The notes: a model not told the origin generated them from the letters alone. Positions 18,286 to 27,725 are shown, counted from the first letter of the stretch. The stretch: 64,000 nucleotides of DNA from Colwellia sp. (GCF_013214175.1 NZ_JABSPA010000003.1:434001-498000), one strand, 5' to 3'. Made by a program: numbers and translations.

Positions 18286-18849
18286 ATGAAATTAATAATC
18301 AGTATATTGTCTTTTATCACACTGTTAGGTTGTTCAGGTGAAAGTACTTCACAAGATAGAATAGTTGAGCAGAGTAAATCAAAAGAAGTAGCAAACAAGG
18401 AATCAAGCATGTTAGGGATATTTGGAAAGGACGGTAAGGAAAAGTATGTTATTTCTTCACCACTTAAAGGGATCTTAATGAAGGGGGGGACCCCTTTAGC
18501 TAACACCAATATTACTCGTTATGTAGAGTGGACTAGTTTTGAAGGTGAAAAAATTGATGGATTTGTTACTGATGATAAAGGTAACTTTAGCATCCCAGCC
18601 TATGAGGAAATATTAAACTTAGGAAAGTTAGCTCAATTTGTTGGGAAAATCTTACTGATTGTTGAGTTAGATGGTGAGGAGATTGCTATTTGGGTCGTTG
18701 CTAAGTTTGATGGAGAAACCTATTCCGATTTAGCAGGCCCTTTAGATGAATTAGTTTGTGATTTAGATTCTGAAAGGTTAAGCCTAGACATGCCCCGCTC
18801 AATGATTTCAACTCGATGCCGTTGGCAGGGCATGCCAGAATTTAAATAA
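18286..18849 (+). CDS. DUF6795-type lipoprotein, candidate immunity partner of the lipase
   Basis: A 187-residue lipoprotein with the lipobox LLGC at Cys16. The mature part (from ~residue 55, SSPLKGILMKGGTPLANTNI) is a transthyretin-like beta domain resembling DUF6795: a 'G-x-P-L-x-N-x-x-I' strand pair, then TDDKGNFSIP near residue 100. A pair of C-terminal Cys residues (VCDL, TRCRW) could form a disulfide. It ends 39 bases before an unexported class 3 lipase gene. A periplasmic lipoprotein beside a cytosolic lipase lacking a signal peptide fits a type VI effector/immunity arrangement, but this is inference. Confidence 0.7.
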   Translation: MKLIISILSFITLLGCSGESTSQDRIVEQSKSKEVANKESSMLGIFGKDGKEKYVISSPLKGILMKGGTPLANTNITRYVEWTSFEGEKIDGFVTDDKGNFSIPAYEEILNLGKLAQFVGKILLIVELDGEEIAIWVVAKFDGETYSDLAGPLDELVCDLDSERLSLDMPRSMISTRCRWQGMPEFK

Positions 18850-18888
18850 TATATGTAACATTATTAAATATAAGGATATATAAATGCA

Positions 18889-20055
18889 ATGGAATTACGA
18901 CCTCAAGAAGCTGCTGGCTTTGCAGATAAAGTTTATGCTATTAATGCAACTCAAACCAGAGCAGGAGCATTACTTTTAAAGGATCTTTTAAAAGATAAGA
19001 TATTTTCTCAAAAAAATACTGCATCCTCATTAACCGCAACCGTTGGTGGTAATCTTTTACTTTCAGCTATGGATGGTTTTGGACTCTGTACTATGGGCGG
19101 AAAAGGTTATGAAGGCGATTTGTTTCTCATCTTTCGTGGTACCACTACCGCAAATAATAAAGCTGACTTTGTCACAGATGGTAATATAGGACTAACTAGC
19201 TCAAGTACTGGCCAAATGGTTCATGTGGGATTTAATAATACTTTTACCAGTATGTTGCCACAAATAAGAACCTTTTTAGCCAAGAATAAAGTTACCGGCA
19301 CCGTACATTGTATAGGTCATAGCCTTGGTGGTGCCGTTGCCTCACTGGCTGCCGATTGGCTTAAGAAAAAAGCCGGTAAAAGTGTCAAGCTTTATACCTT
19401 TGGCGCGCCAAGAGTTGGTACCTATTTTTTTGCTAAAAGTACTACCGATAATCTTAAAGTAGAAAATATACACAGGGTTTATCACAAAACCGATCCTGTA
19501 CCAATGGTGGCCTTATTTCCCTTTATGCAAGCCCCCTATAATTCTAATGGACATTTTATCGAGTCATCAGAATTAGTTTTTAGTGGCGCGGCCCACAAAA
19601 TGGGTAAATATGTCGAATCGGTTAGAAGTAAAAGTTGGACTGCGTTAAATAGCGTGCCAGATGAACCGTATAATGTTGAGTGGGCTATTGAGCAGTGGCT
19701 AAATTCTAAAAGATATACCAGTGCTGATTCGCATACTTTTTTACGTTGGGCTGAGTCCGCTCTGATTTACGTGCTAAAGAAAATAGGCATTAGTGTTGTC
19801 GCAGCCTTACAAGGTGCGGTTATGGGAGTAGCTACTCTGGCGGATAAACTCGCTTACATTCTATCTAAAGGTATTGATCTGGCAGATAATATTAGTTATT
19901 GGGTAGTGAGGTTTATGCGTCGTATTATGCAAGCACTTGGCATGAAAGTAGCGGCTTCAAAAGAGGAGCTAACACGAGGTGTTATTCGAACGGCGCTGCT
20001 GCGTTTAACGAGAAAAAACTATGATAATGCCCAAAGAGCAATTAGAAAGTTATAG
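18889..20055 (+). CDS. Class 3 lipase-domain protein, candidate secreted phospholipase effector
   Basis: A 388-residue protein without a signal peptide. Residues ~40-240 form a fungal-type class 3 lipase domain: FRGT near residue 83, the nucleophile Ser145 in GHSLGG, Asp in KTDPVPM near 203 and a His after it (GHFIE near 222 or AHKMGKY near 236). The last ~130 residues are helical and partly amphipathic or hydrophobic (ALIYVLKKIGISVVAAL, YWVVRFMRR), plausible for membrane insertion. An alternative ATG at 18884 is out of frame. The neighbours are a DUF6795 lipoprotein upstream and a two-helix small protein downstream. Housekeeping cytosolic lipase is the alternative. Confidence 0.85.
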   Translation: MELRPQEAAGFADKVYAINATQTRAGALLLKDLLKDKIFSQKNTASSLTATVGGNLLLSAMDGFGLCTMGGKGYEGDLFLIFRGTTTANNKADFVTDGNIGLTSSSTGQMVHVGFNNTFTSMLPQIRTFLAKNKVTGTVHCIGHSLGGAVASLAADWLKKKAGKSVKLYTFGAPRVGTYFFAKSTTDNLKVENIHRVYHKTDPVPMVALFPFMQAPYNSNGHFIESSELVFSGAAHKMGKYVESVRSKSWTALNSVPDEPYNVEWAIEQWLNSKRYTSADSHTFLRWAESALIYVLKKIGISVVAALQGAVMGVATLADKLAYILSKGIDLADNISYWVVRFMRRIMQALGMKVAASKEELTRGVIRTALLRLTRKNYDNAQRAIRKL

Positions 20056-20097
20056 CTTTAATCGCTTACCACAGTATACAGCTGGTTGGAGGTGTGA

Positions 20098-20271
20098 ATG
20101 ATAATTCTTAAATTGTTTGCCTCTTTTATGCTGTTTTGTTGTTTTCTTGTCGGCATTAGAAAAGCTGATAAAAAATCCCATAATCCAAATTACCATGCGC
20201 TAGCAGAGTACATGACAGGTTTTATATTTGTCTTTGGCGCTTTTTGGGCTTTCTATAAACTCTGGTGGTAG
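20098..20271 (+). CDS. 57-residue small membrane protein
   Basis: A short gene between the lipase and the AraC-HDOD regulator, supported by a strong GGAGG 6 bases before the ATG. The product has a hydrophobic N-terminal helix (LKLFASFMLFCCFLVGI), a charged loop (RKADKKSHNPNYHALAEY) and a second helix ending in FYKLWW. It begins 42 bases after the lipase stop and ends 6 bases before the next start, so all are probably cotranscribed. No family is recognised. It may be an accessory immunity or anchoring protein. Confidence 0.65.
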   Translation: MIILKLFASFMLFCCFLVGIRKADKKSHNPNYHALAEYMTGFIFVFGAFWAFYKLWW

Positions 20272-20277
20272 GTTATT

Positions 20278-21480
20278 GTGCTTATAGCCTTAAGCACTCT
20301 TCAATTAAAAAAATACACTAATCCGATGACTGTAAAACTATTATTTCTAACCGAAGCCGTTAATACTCTACTCAGCAAAAGTGATTTGCCGGCAACACTC
20401 ACCATTGAGCAGTGTGCAACAGCACTCGCGATGAGCATGACGTCTTTTCGGCGTAAACTTGCCCTAGAAGAAACTACTTTTAAACTCATTCAGCATAAAT
20501 TTTTGAATGAGCTGTGTGTGCATGCCTTATTAACTCAAACGGTTAGTGTTAGCGAGTTAGTTGTAAAATTGGGTTATTCGGAACGTGCCACCTTTGAGCG
20601 CGCTTTTCGCAGTAAGTTTGGTCTAAGCCCTGTGCAGTTTCGTGAACTATCCCTTCTCGGCGATGATAAAGATAATCAGCAGAACTTAAGCTCTATCGCG
20701 AAAAATATGCCGCCATTGCCAGATAGCTGTCAGCTGTTACTAAAGGCAAAAGATAAAGACAATTTTGACTTACAACGCGTGATAGATATTGTTGCGAACG
20801 ATGCTATTTTCACCGGACGTTTAATGGGACTTGCCAGTAAAGCTATTTACGGTAAGACGCCTAACAATATCCAAGAAGCAATTAGTCGTAATTTAGGCAT
20901 AAATGCTGTGGTTAATTTAGCGGTTATCTATTCAGTTAAAGATGCGCTAGCTGTACATGTCGATCAAAAGCTTATTAACCAATGTACTCATGCTTTTGTG
21001 ACTGCGCCTAAATTTTTTCAATTAATGCGTAAATCAGCGGGTATTGACGTTAAGTTTGATATTGCCTTTATTGAACAAGTACTGGTATTTTCCTTACTCG
21101 GCATACTATTACTGTGCCATAAGGAGGCGGTTAAGCACCAACTTATGTTGCATTCATTGCAGGGAATTGATGATTTACCTTCGTTAAATCATCACATTCA
21201 TCAGGCTATGGGGATTAGTATTTATGGCGCATCAAGCTTAATGTTATCTTTATGGCATATCGATGCCAGTGTGATTAAACAACTTAATCATTTAGATAAA
21301 GTAGGTAAGCAAGAAGCAAAATCGAGCAGGCAAGATGAATTGCTACTGTTTATGTTGTCATGTTTATACGCGCTAGCAACCGGGCGTAAAGATCTCAGTG
21401 AATTAGAGCAAAAAGCGGAACTGTTAAATCTAGACGGTTTTGCTGAGGTTAAGGCGCAACTATTCAGCAATCTGTGTTAA
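20278..21480 (+). CDS. AraC-type HTH fused to an HDOD domain
   Basis: A 400-residue regulator with an unusual domain order. Residues ~35-125 form an AraC double helix-turn-helix (ALAMSMTSFRRKLALEE, ELVVKLGYSERATFERAF, ending with LSPVQFREL). From ~145 onward there is an HDOD-like domain (LPPLPDSCQLLL, then DLQRVIDIVANDAIFTGRLMGLAS). HDOD domains usually sit beside GGDEF, EAL or kinase domains and relate to HD phosphodiesterases without the catalytic residues. The start is GTG at 20278, 6 bases after the small membrane gene; an ATG at 20326 is possible. Targets and signal are unknown. Confidence 0.78.
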   Translation: MLIALSTLQLKKYTNPMTVKLLFLTEAVNTLLSKSDLPATLTIEQCATALAMSMTSFRRKLALEETTFKLIQHKFLNELCVHALLTQTVSVSELVVKLGYSERATFERAFRSKFGLSPVQFRELSLLGDDKDNQQNLSSIAKNMPPLPDSCQLLLKAKDKDNFDLQRVIDIVANDAIFTGRLMGLASKAIYGKTPNNIQEAISRNLGINAVVNLAVIYSVKDALAVHVDQKLINQCTHAFVTAPKFFQLMRKSAGIDVKFDIAFIEQVLVFSLLGILLLCHKEAVKHQLMLHSLQGIDDLPSLNHHIHQAMGISIYGASSLMLSLWHIDASVIKQLNHLDKVGKQEAKSSRQDELLLFMLSCLYALATGRKDLSELEQKAELLNLDGFAEVKAQLFSNLC

Positions 21481-21663
21481 TAAAAAAGGGAACTTCCTCA
21501 GCCACTCTTATAAAAGAGGGGGGCTGACCGAGAAAGTTATAAAGGGCGAACATTCATTTTACTTACCAACTAATGGCTTACTAAGAAGCGACTAATTAAC
21601 CACATATTAACTAGGTAATATATTCGAAAGCTTAGCCATTGCTTAGGTATCGATTAGCTTGTG

Positions 21664-22395
21664 CTATTTTGATTTATTATGTTGACGGCGCACTAATAAT
21701 GCCAAGCCAAACATTGATAGCGCGAACACTGAAGGCTCGGGGATGTTTGTTGTTGGGCCGTTACTTACTTGCACTAAAGAAACATTATCAAGTAAGCCAC
21801 CTAGGCCATTTTGCTTTCCAAAGGCGCCAAAGCTTAAATCCATTGTTTCAGACTCAGCTGTTAATAATATTGATTGTACTGTCCAGTCTTTGTTCTTTTT
21901 ACTTATGCCATTAATGGCAAAGTCAGCAGTCATCGCTAAGTTAAAGTCTATTGCTGCGTCATACCAAAAGACATTGATACCGTTATCGTTATGATTATTT
22001 GTCCTAGGTTTGTAAGAGAACTCTAATAAATACTCCGCGCCTACGGTGAGTGAAGCAAGTGTCTGTGTCATCACTGAGTTTGATGCCCCTCTGGAGTGAG
22101 AGTCTAGCTCTATATGGTTACTACCGTCTTGAGATTTAGTGACAATATTTTTCTGTAATTCTATGCCATTACCCGCTGTGGTCACCCAACCTGGAAGGGT
22201 GTAAAAAACATCCCAGCCACTTTTTTTGTTAGCAAAGTTTTGTAAATCAGTTTGATGAACTAGGCCTTGAGATTTGGTATTTTCGGAAAATAATAATTCT
22301 TCAAAACTGCCATTGGTGATCAAAGATGCACTCACTATTGAGCTAGCAAGCAGCAGAGAAATAGATAAAATGGTCTTACTCAGAGTTTTTAGCAT
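21664..22395 (-). CDS. PEP-CTERM sorted extracellular protein
   Basis: A 243-residue secreted protein with a signal peptide (LLASSIVSA, cleavage near residue 24). A NGSFEE start and beta-rich body follow, resembling the DUF642/choice-of-anchor lectin-like fold. The C-terminal PEP-CTERM signal is complete: IPEPS, the hydrophobic helix VFALSMFGLALLV and the basic RRQHNKSK end. Such tails are recognised by exosortase in exopolysaccharide-producing bacteria; no exosortase lies in this window. It is monocistronic and convergent with the AraC-HDOD gene. Confidence 0.88.
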   Translation of the reverse strand: MLKTLSKTILSISLLLASSIVSASLITNGSFEELLFSENTKSQGLVHQTDLQNFANKKSGWDVFYTLPGWVTTAGNGIELQKNIVTKSQDGSNHIELDSHSRGASNSVMTQTLASLTVGAEYLLEFSYKPRTNNHNDNGINVFWYDAAIDFNLAMTADFAINGISKKNKDWTVQSILLTAESETMDLSFGAFGKQNGLGGLLDNVSLVQVSNGPTTNIPEPSVFALSMFGLALLVRRQHNKSK

Positions 22396-22633
22396 TTGAA
22401 AGTCATTTAAATAGCATTAAGTTGCCGCTAGTATAGAGAATAAGCGGTTTTCAACATATGGCTAAAGTGTCCAACTTTATCCTGTAGAGCTGAATCCTCG
22501 CTGTTTATAACGAGTTATTTGTTTTTATTTAGCACATGTTTTCAAATGGTTTTAATCGCAGTTAAGTAGTAGTTAAGCAGTCAGGCAGTTTTTAACCTTT
22601 AATCTAATTAACACCTCATTATAAAGGCGCTAT

Positions 22634-23263
22634 ATGAGCATAAAATTATACTATCTCCATGATCCAATGTGCAGTTGGTGTTGGGGCTATCGTCCTGTTT
22701 GGGATGTTTTACAACAAAATTTACCTGCTGCTATCAAAGTGGAATACGTTGCTGGCGGCTTAGCACCGGACAGCAACATTTCAATGCCCATAGCACAGCA
22801 ACAGATGATCCAAAATCATTGGCGCACTATTGAAAATAAGCTAGGCACAACGTTTAATCATGCTTTTTGGACGGAAAATACACCAAGGCGCTCAACCTAT
22901 AATGCTTGTCGAGCTGCAATTTCCGCCCATAAGCAAGCGGTTCAAAAACCTATGATTGATGCTATTTAGCAAGGCTATTATTTAAGGGCTTTAAACCCTT
23001 CAAATGTTGATGTCTTAATTGGCTTGGCAAGAGAGTTGTCTCAACAGCAATCACTCGAGCTAGATATAGATCAATTTATCAATGATCTTAGCTCGGCGGA
23101 AACTGAGCAAGAATTAGCACGACAGATTAGTTTAGCGAGACAGTTAAGCCAACAGGGCTTTCCTTCTTTAGTGCTTGAGCACGATGGCATACGACACCAA
23201 ATCCCTGTGGATTACAGTGACCACTGGCTAACCTTGGCTGATATTATTGATAAGTTAAATTAG
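22634..23263 (+). pseudogene. DsbA-family (FrnE-like) thioredoxin-fold gene with an in-frame TAG
   Basis: The first 111 codons encode the N-terminal part of a DsbA/FrnE-like oxidoreductase, with the CSWC active site at residues 13-16 (HDPMCSWCWGY). A TAG at 22967-22969 interrupts it. The same frame continues without a gap for 97 more codons as the expected C-terminal part (QGYYLRALNPSNVD, then FPSLVLEHDG), ending at 23263. Homologues I know of carry Gln at the TAG position, so one C-to-T change would explain it. The remainder is intact, so the mutation looks recent, or it may be a base-call error. Confidence 0.82.
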
Positions 23264-23308
23264 TGCTTTAATCGTTATAGTGATTGCTAGGATAGTGATA
23301 ATTCGGCA

Positions 23309-23341
23309 AGAAAAAAGCGATGTTGAACATCGCTTTTTTCT
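23309..23341. terminator. Bidirectional terminator between DsbA-like and DUF5916 genes
   Basis: AAAAAAGCGATGTT and AACATCGCTTTTTT form a 14-bp arm pair, with an A run on one side and a T run on the other, between convergent genes. Confidence 0.9.
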
Positions 23342-23377
23342 TATGCTTTTTCTGTCACTTATTCAGCTGAGGCAAAG

Positions 23378-25639
23378 CTACATCTGCCAAGCATAGCTAA
23401 ATTTGGTAAAGACAGAGCGTTCATCTCGGGTCAATTGAGCTAAGCTATCATCTTGATAACCACCATCGGAGTAGCCCAGGAAGAATAACGTTTGCGGGTT
23501 GATTTTATATGAGTAAATTAACTGGCTCGAGAAAAACCTATCTTGTGCGTCGGGCAAGTCCTCAGGGTCTTCTTCAGTATATAAAGCCACATCTCGGGCA
23601 ATATCTGTGTATTGCACCACAAGTTTAAGTTTACTGCGCATACTAAACTGATAACTGAGCCTTATGTCGGATTGGTGCGCGGTAAATAAGCGGCCATCAT
23701 CAACATCTAGGTGCGAGTAGTTATAGTTAATACTGGCGTTAATATGTCGATTAACATCCCATTGGGTAAAAGCTTCGATGTAAACCACATCACCTAATTG
23801 CGCATTGGCAAAATCAATTTGTGTACCAAACTTGAAAAAGGTGCCGATACTGATGTTTGCTACTGGCCTCATTTCAACAAAGGTTTTAAATTGTGTTTCT
23901 TTAAAGTATTGCTCTTCATACAATCTTTCCCTGTGCACTACGCCAAAGTTAGTATAAAACTGTTTTTGACCTTGTAAGTTGCCATGAATTTCATACTCTT
24001 CTTCGAGTACTTTACCGTCTTGGTCGTAGGTTTTATCCCAATCGCCAAAATAGCCCCATTGCGTTAAGATATCATCACTTTCACCGTAATAAGTACGGCG
24101 ACCACCTAAAACGACGCGCTCGATATTACTGCGTGATTGAAAACCTAAATCGGCACGGAAATCTTCACTAATATTGGTGTAGCCGGCTTTTAAATTATAA
24201 TCACGGGTACCACGAGAATAATTCACCCTAAAAGCTGTGCCGGTTTGTTTTTCACTGACATCAAACTCTTCCATCACGTCAGTGGTGTTTTTAGTATCAG
24301 ATTGGGCAACTTGGTACTGAATATTATCATTTTGACTGAGCCAGTAGGTGCCATCAAATGATGCTAGCGTATTGTGATAATTGTCAGATTGTCTATGAGT
24401 CATTAAGACACCAACATTGTTACGCTCACCAACATCCATTTTATAACGTGCTATGGCAACATTAGATTTTTCATCTAAAGTAGCAATATCAGAGCCTTGA
24501 TTGCCGGGCATTAAAAAGGAAGTATTACTGTCATCAGCTAGCATTAAACCATAACTGTGCTCACCTGTTTTACCTGTTAACTTTAAACCCACATCAGGAT
24601 CGGCAATATTACGTGTGTGGACAAAATTAAAGCTAGTAGTATCAAAATATGAGGCGCCATCTAAGAAGAAAGGCCTTTTTTCTGGGTAAAATAAAGAGTA
24701 AGTATTGTTAACATCTAACTGACCGGCATCGGCTTCTACTTGGGAGAAATCAGGGTTTAACGTGGCATTTAGTACTATGTCTTGTGTTAACCCCCAGCGA
24801 ACATCTAAGCCAGGCTCTACCTCAACATCACCGTTTTGCCACTCGCCAGGTAAATCAGGTTTTTCATCGGCACGTGACACTGTAAGTGTTGGTGTTAATT
24901 GAAAGTTTTTACCTGGTTTGATTTCTTCAAAACCAACCAGCTGATTAAACTGACAAAGATTACATTTGATATCACGATCAAATATATTGGTGGCCATTTG
25001 TATCTTGACATCACGAGGATAATTTCGCCAACCGGTAATGTTCCATACCAGTTTTTCATCCGAGTCGGGAAAACGCAGTGCACTAAAAGGAATGCTCATT
25101 TCAACCACATAACCAAAGTCAGTAATTTGTCCTGCACTGTCCCAAATTGCATCCCATGAACTATCTTCGTCCCAACCATCAGTGTCGTCCATTCTAACAT
25201 CAGCTTGTGCGCCTAGAGGGTTAACAAAAAATTCATAACCGCTGCGTTCATCGTTAAAGGTATCGACGATAATGGCGACGTTATCATCAGCCCATAAACT
25301 ATCTCTGTCTCTTAAAGACGCTCTGATTTTTTCTGGGTTTGGATCATAGGCGATAAAGGCAACGTTAAAAGAGCTGCCGTTTTCATAGAAGAATACCTCT
25401 GTTTTCACTGGCGATGGCGTACCATCACCTGGGCTCTTTTCATATTTTAATTCCATTTTCGTAGCGGTCTGCCATACGGCTTCATCCATGCGACCATCAA
25501 CCTTGATAACGGCTTTATTGTGGGTTAATTGAAAACGTTTTCGCTCTCCTTGCTTGGCCGCAAGGTTCAAGGGCAGGGTGGCAATAACAAGAAGGAATAG
25601 AGTGTAAGTAAGTTTTTGGCTGTTTTTTATCAAGGACAT
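23378..25639 (-). CDS. DUF5916 outer-membrane protein with CBM9-like N-terminal domain
   Basis: A 753-residue exported protein. The signal peptide ends near residue 28 (LPLNLAAKQ). Residues ~38-210 form a carbohydrate-binding family 9-like beta sandwich (KVDGRMDEAVWQTAT, FNDERSGYEFFVNPLGAQ, VVEMSIPFSALRFP). The rest is DUF5916, with YPEKRPFFLDGASYF near residue 325 and alternating beta-strands to the end, consistent with an outer-membrane barrel finishing in aromatic FSYAWQM. In Alteromonadales and Bacteroidetes the family is often linked to peptidases or polysaccharide use. Its ligand is unknown. It stands alone. Confidence 0.85.
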   Translation of the reverse strand: MSLIKNSQKLTYTLFLLVIATLPLNLAAKQGERKRFQLTHNKAVIKVDGRMDEAVWQTATKMELKYEKSPGDGTPSPVKTEVFFYENGSSFNVAFIAYDPNPEKIRASLRDRDSLWADDNVAIIVDTFNDERSGYEFFVNPLGAQADVRMDDTDGWDEDSSWDAIWDSAGQITDFGYVVEMSIPFSALRFPDSDEKLVWNITGWRNYPRDVKIQMATNIFDRDIKCNLCQFNQLVGFEEIKPGKNFQLTPTLTVSRADEKPDLPGEWQNGDVEVEPGLDVRWGLTQDIVLNATLNPDFSQVEADAGQLDVNNTYSLFYPEKRPFFLDGASYFDTTSFNFVHTRNIADPDVGLKLTGKTGEHSYGLMLADDSNTSFLMPGNQGSDIATLDEKSNVAIARYKMDVGERNNVGVLMTHRQSDNYHNTLASFDGTYWLSQNDNIQYQVAQSDTKNTTDVMEEFDVSEKQTGTAFRVNYSRGTRDYNLKAGYTNISEDFRADLGFQSRSNIERVVLGGRRTYYGESDDILTQWGYFGDWDKTYDQDGKVLEEEYEIHGNLQGQKQFYTNFGVVHRERLYEEQYFKETQFKTFVEMRPVANISIGTFFKFGTQIDFANAQLGDVVYIEAFTQWDVNRHINASINYNYSHLDVDDGRLFTAHQSDIRLSYQFSMRSKLKLVVQYTDIARDVALYTEEDPEDLPDAQDRFFSSQLIYSYKINPQTLFFLGYSDGGYQDDSLAQLTRDERSVFTKFSYAWQM

Positions 25640-25768
25640 AGAGACTTATTAATAACTTATAAATTATTTTTATTATTGTAATTGTCGCTCGAAAGTTCGA
25701 AAAGGTTTGTTAATAGATGTAACAAAAGATGACTGAGGTAGGCTTGTTTTGGTAGGTGTTTCCTGTAT

Positions 25769-25808
25769 ATACAACAAGGCTACGACTTGTGTCGTAGCCT
25801 TGTTGTAT
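25769..25808. terminator. Perfect 18-bp hairpin in the gap 25640-25998
   Basis: Two 18-base arms (25769-25786 and 25791-25808, ACAAGGCTACGAC core) pair perfectly around the loop TTGT, with AT-rich DNA on both sides. It lies between the DUF5916 start and the serine hydrolase stop, both minus-strand genes, so it likely ends the hydrolase transcript ~190 bases after its stop. The rest of this 359-base gap shows nothing else. Confidence 0.75.
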
Positions 25809-25998
25809 TATTTATTTTTTGTAATAGCTATTTTGTACAAAATTTTCTGCTAAACAGGCCGGTTTATTATCTTTTAAAAGGCAGATGTTAACAGAGTGAG
25901 TCGTTATTTTACTATTCTGTATAATAACTTAGTGTACTTGGCTTGTTTAAGTGCTGTTTAAATGATTTTTTGAGTAAATGATCAAATAGTTATTGAAC

Positions 25999-27198
25999 CT
26001 AACTTTTAGTGCGCTTGGTTAAAGGCCTACTAAATAAACCTTCTACTTGTGACCAAAACTGGCTTGATACTTTACTGATGACGTTTGACTCAGCATTGAT
26101 GAGTATGGCAAAGCCTAAGTCTAGATCAGGTGAGTAACCTATTTCAGCACGAAACCCTGCGACCCAACCTGAATGATAAATTATTTTTCGGTTTTTAAAT
26201 TGGTAAATTCGCCAGCCATAACCGTAATGCGCATCGGTTAAATATTTACGCCAATAGCGTCGGCGTAGATCTTTTTGAGTTCTTATCCTCGGCGTGGTTA
26301 CTTCTGTTAACAGTGCAGGAGTTAATACCTCAGGCTTATGCCCTAAATTGGCAATTAACCATTTCGCTAAGTCGCTAATACTGGCATTAACACCAGCGGC
26401 AGGGGCTACCTTATAATAATCATCTTCAACTTTTACCGTGCGCCAGACATATTTTCTAATGTCGCGACCTTGTGAATCCTTTTTTCCGGTCTTGACTCTT
26501 TTTCGCAGAATATGCGGCTTGGCAGTGTTTACCTGCTCTTTATAGACATCAATACCAACCGAGGCGTTGGTCATATTAAGTGGGGTAAATACCTTGTCTT
26601 GTAATAAAGTGGCATAGCTTTTATCTTGGCTAGCTTCAATGGCAGGTTGTAACATACCGTAGGCTATATTTTGGTAACCATAGCATTTCTGTGGCTGACA
26701 AATTGGCGTTATGCGGTCAAATCTGCCGATAATTTTGTCCATATCCCAGTTTTCATGCAGCAGATTATCAAAGGCGTTTGGCATTAAGCCAGTTGAATGA
26801 CTTAACAGGTGTTTGAGTTGTATTTTTTGTGCTGCGCCATCAGTGGCTAAAACAAAGTTAGGTACATATTTGGTAATAGGGTCTGAGAGGCTTAATTTTT
26901 TTTCCTGCGCAAGCATAGTGGTAATGGTTGCCGCGAAGGTTTTAGATACCGAGGCTAAACGAAAAACAGTGTTGTTATCAACAGGGTGAGATTTAGCTTT
27001 ATCGGTATAACCAAAGTTTTCTAGGGCAACAATTTTATTGTTTTGCACAATGGCATAAGCGCCACCGGGAATACTATAGTGCTTTAATTGCTTAGCGAAA
27101 ATATCGGAAAATTGCTTGTTAAACTGACTAATATTATTGGCGGATGTCAGCGAAGAGAAAAAAACTGCCAATAAGATGCTGATTACTCGAGAAAACAT
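25999..27198 (-). CDS. Class C beta-lactamase-related serine hydrolase
   Basis: A 399-residue exported serine hydrolase with a signal peptide of ~20 residues (LLAVFFSSLTSA). The penicillin-binding triad is present: S83-V-S-K86, the Y-x-N-like GYQN near residue 172, and HSG near 360 (YHSGWVAGF). This family includes esterases, D-aminopeptidases and PBP-like proteins; no beta-lactamase role can be claimed. A basic insert (KRVKTGKKDSQGRD) near residue 235 is unusual. It appears monocistronic. Confidence 0.88.
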   Translation of the reverse strand: MFSRVISILLAVFFSSLTSANNISQFNKQFSDIFAKQLKHYSIPGGAYAIVQNNKIVALENFGYTDKAKSHPVDNNTVFRLASVSKTFAATITTMLAQEKKLSLSDPITKYVPNFVLATDGAAQKIQLKHLLSHSTGLMPNAFDNLLHENWDMDKIIGRFDRITPICQPQKCYGYQNIAYGMLQPAIEASQDKSYATLLQDKVFTPLNMTNASVGIDVYKEQVNTAKPHILRKRVKTGKKDSQGRDIRKYVWRTVKVEDDYYKVAPAAGVNASISDLAKWLIANLGHKPEVLTPALLTEVTTPRIRTQKDLRRRYWRKYLTDAHYGYGWRIYQFKNRKIIYHSGWVAGFRAEIGYSPDLDLGFAILINAESNVISKVSSQFWSQVEGLFSRPLTKRTKS

Positions 27199-27362
27199 AA
27201 CAGGGTCTCAGTTTGAAATGGTCGCTAATTCTATAGATTAAATGAGTAAATAAAAAGCCTTTAATTTTATCACTAAGCTTAGTGAGGTCAGCACAATAAC
27301 ATGACCAATGACGGCAACTCCGTTATAATCAGCGTATTCAGATAATTACCAGTAATGAGCTT

Positions 27363-27725
27363 ATGAGCGATAACAATGAAACTTTAGCAGTCTTTTTGGC
27401 TGAAACTAAACCGACACAAGTACTTTGGGCACTACAAGACAAAACCAGTGAAGACTGGGTAGTGCTTGATTCGCCTAGTTTTGAAAACACTGATGTGATG
27501 CCACTTTGGTCAAGTAGCGCCTTAGCCCAACAACATTGTATTGATGAATGGCAAGACTATGTGCCTTGTGAAATTAGCTTGGCCGATTGGTTTGAATTTT
27601 GGTTAGAAGACTTAAATGAAGATGGCGTTATTGTTGGTATTAACTGGCAAGGTAACGATGAGTGTGTCGAGATGGAATTAAGTGACTTTACCCAAGCCCT
27701 TGCTGCAGTAGAGTCATTAAAATAA
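27363..27725 (+). CDS. DUF2750 family protein
   Basis: A 120-residue acidic cytoplasmic protein that fits DUF2750. Landmarks are LWALQDKTSEDWVVLDS, the MPLWSSSALAQQHC segment and SLADWFEFWLEDLNEDGVIVGINW. Members are small standalone proteins of unknown function in gammaproteobacteria. A strong bidirectional terminator follows ~50 bases after the stop. Confidence 0.85.
   Translation: MSDNNETLAVFLAETKPTQVLWALQDKTSEDWVVLDSPSFENTDVMPLWSSSALAQQHCIDEWQDYVPCEISLADWFEFWLEDLNEDGVIVGINWQGNDECVEMELSDFTQALAAVESLK

Noticed and set aside
22967-22969. TAG as pyrrolysine or selenocysteine-type recoding
   Set aside because: TAG recoding needs Pyl genes not expected here, TAG is not the Sec codon, and the position is normally Gln, away from the active site.
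25999-27198. Antibiotic-resistance beta-lactamase
   Set aside because: Only the general SxxK/YxN/HSG motifs are present; the sequence is closer to serine hydrolases or esterases, with no regulator or mobile context.
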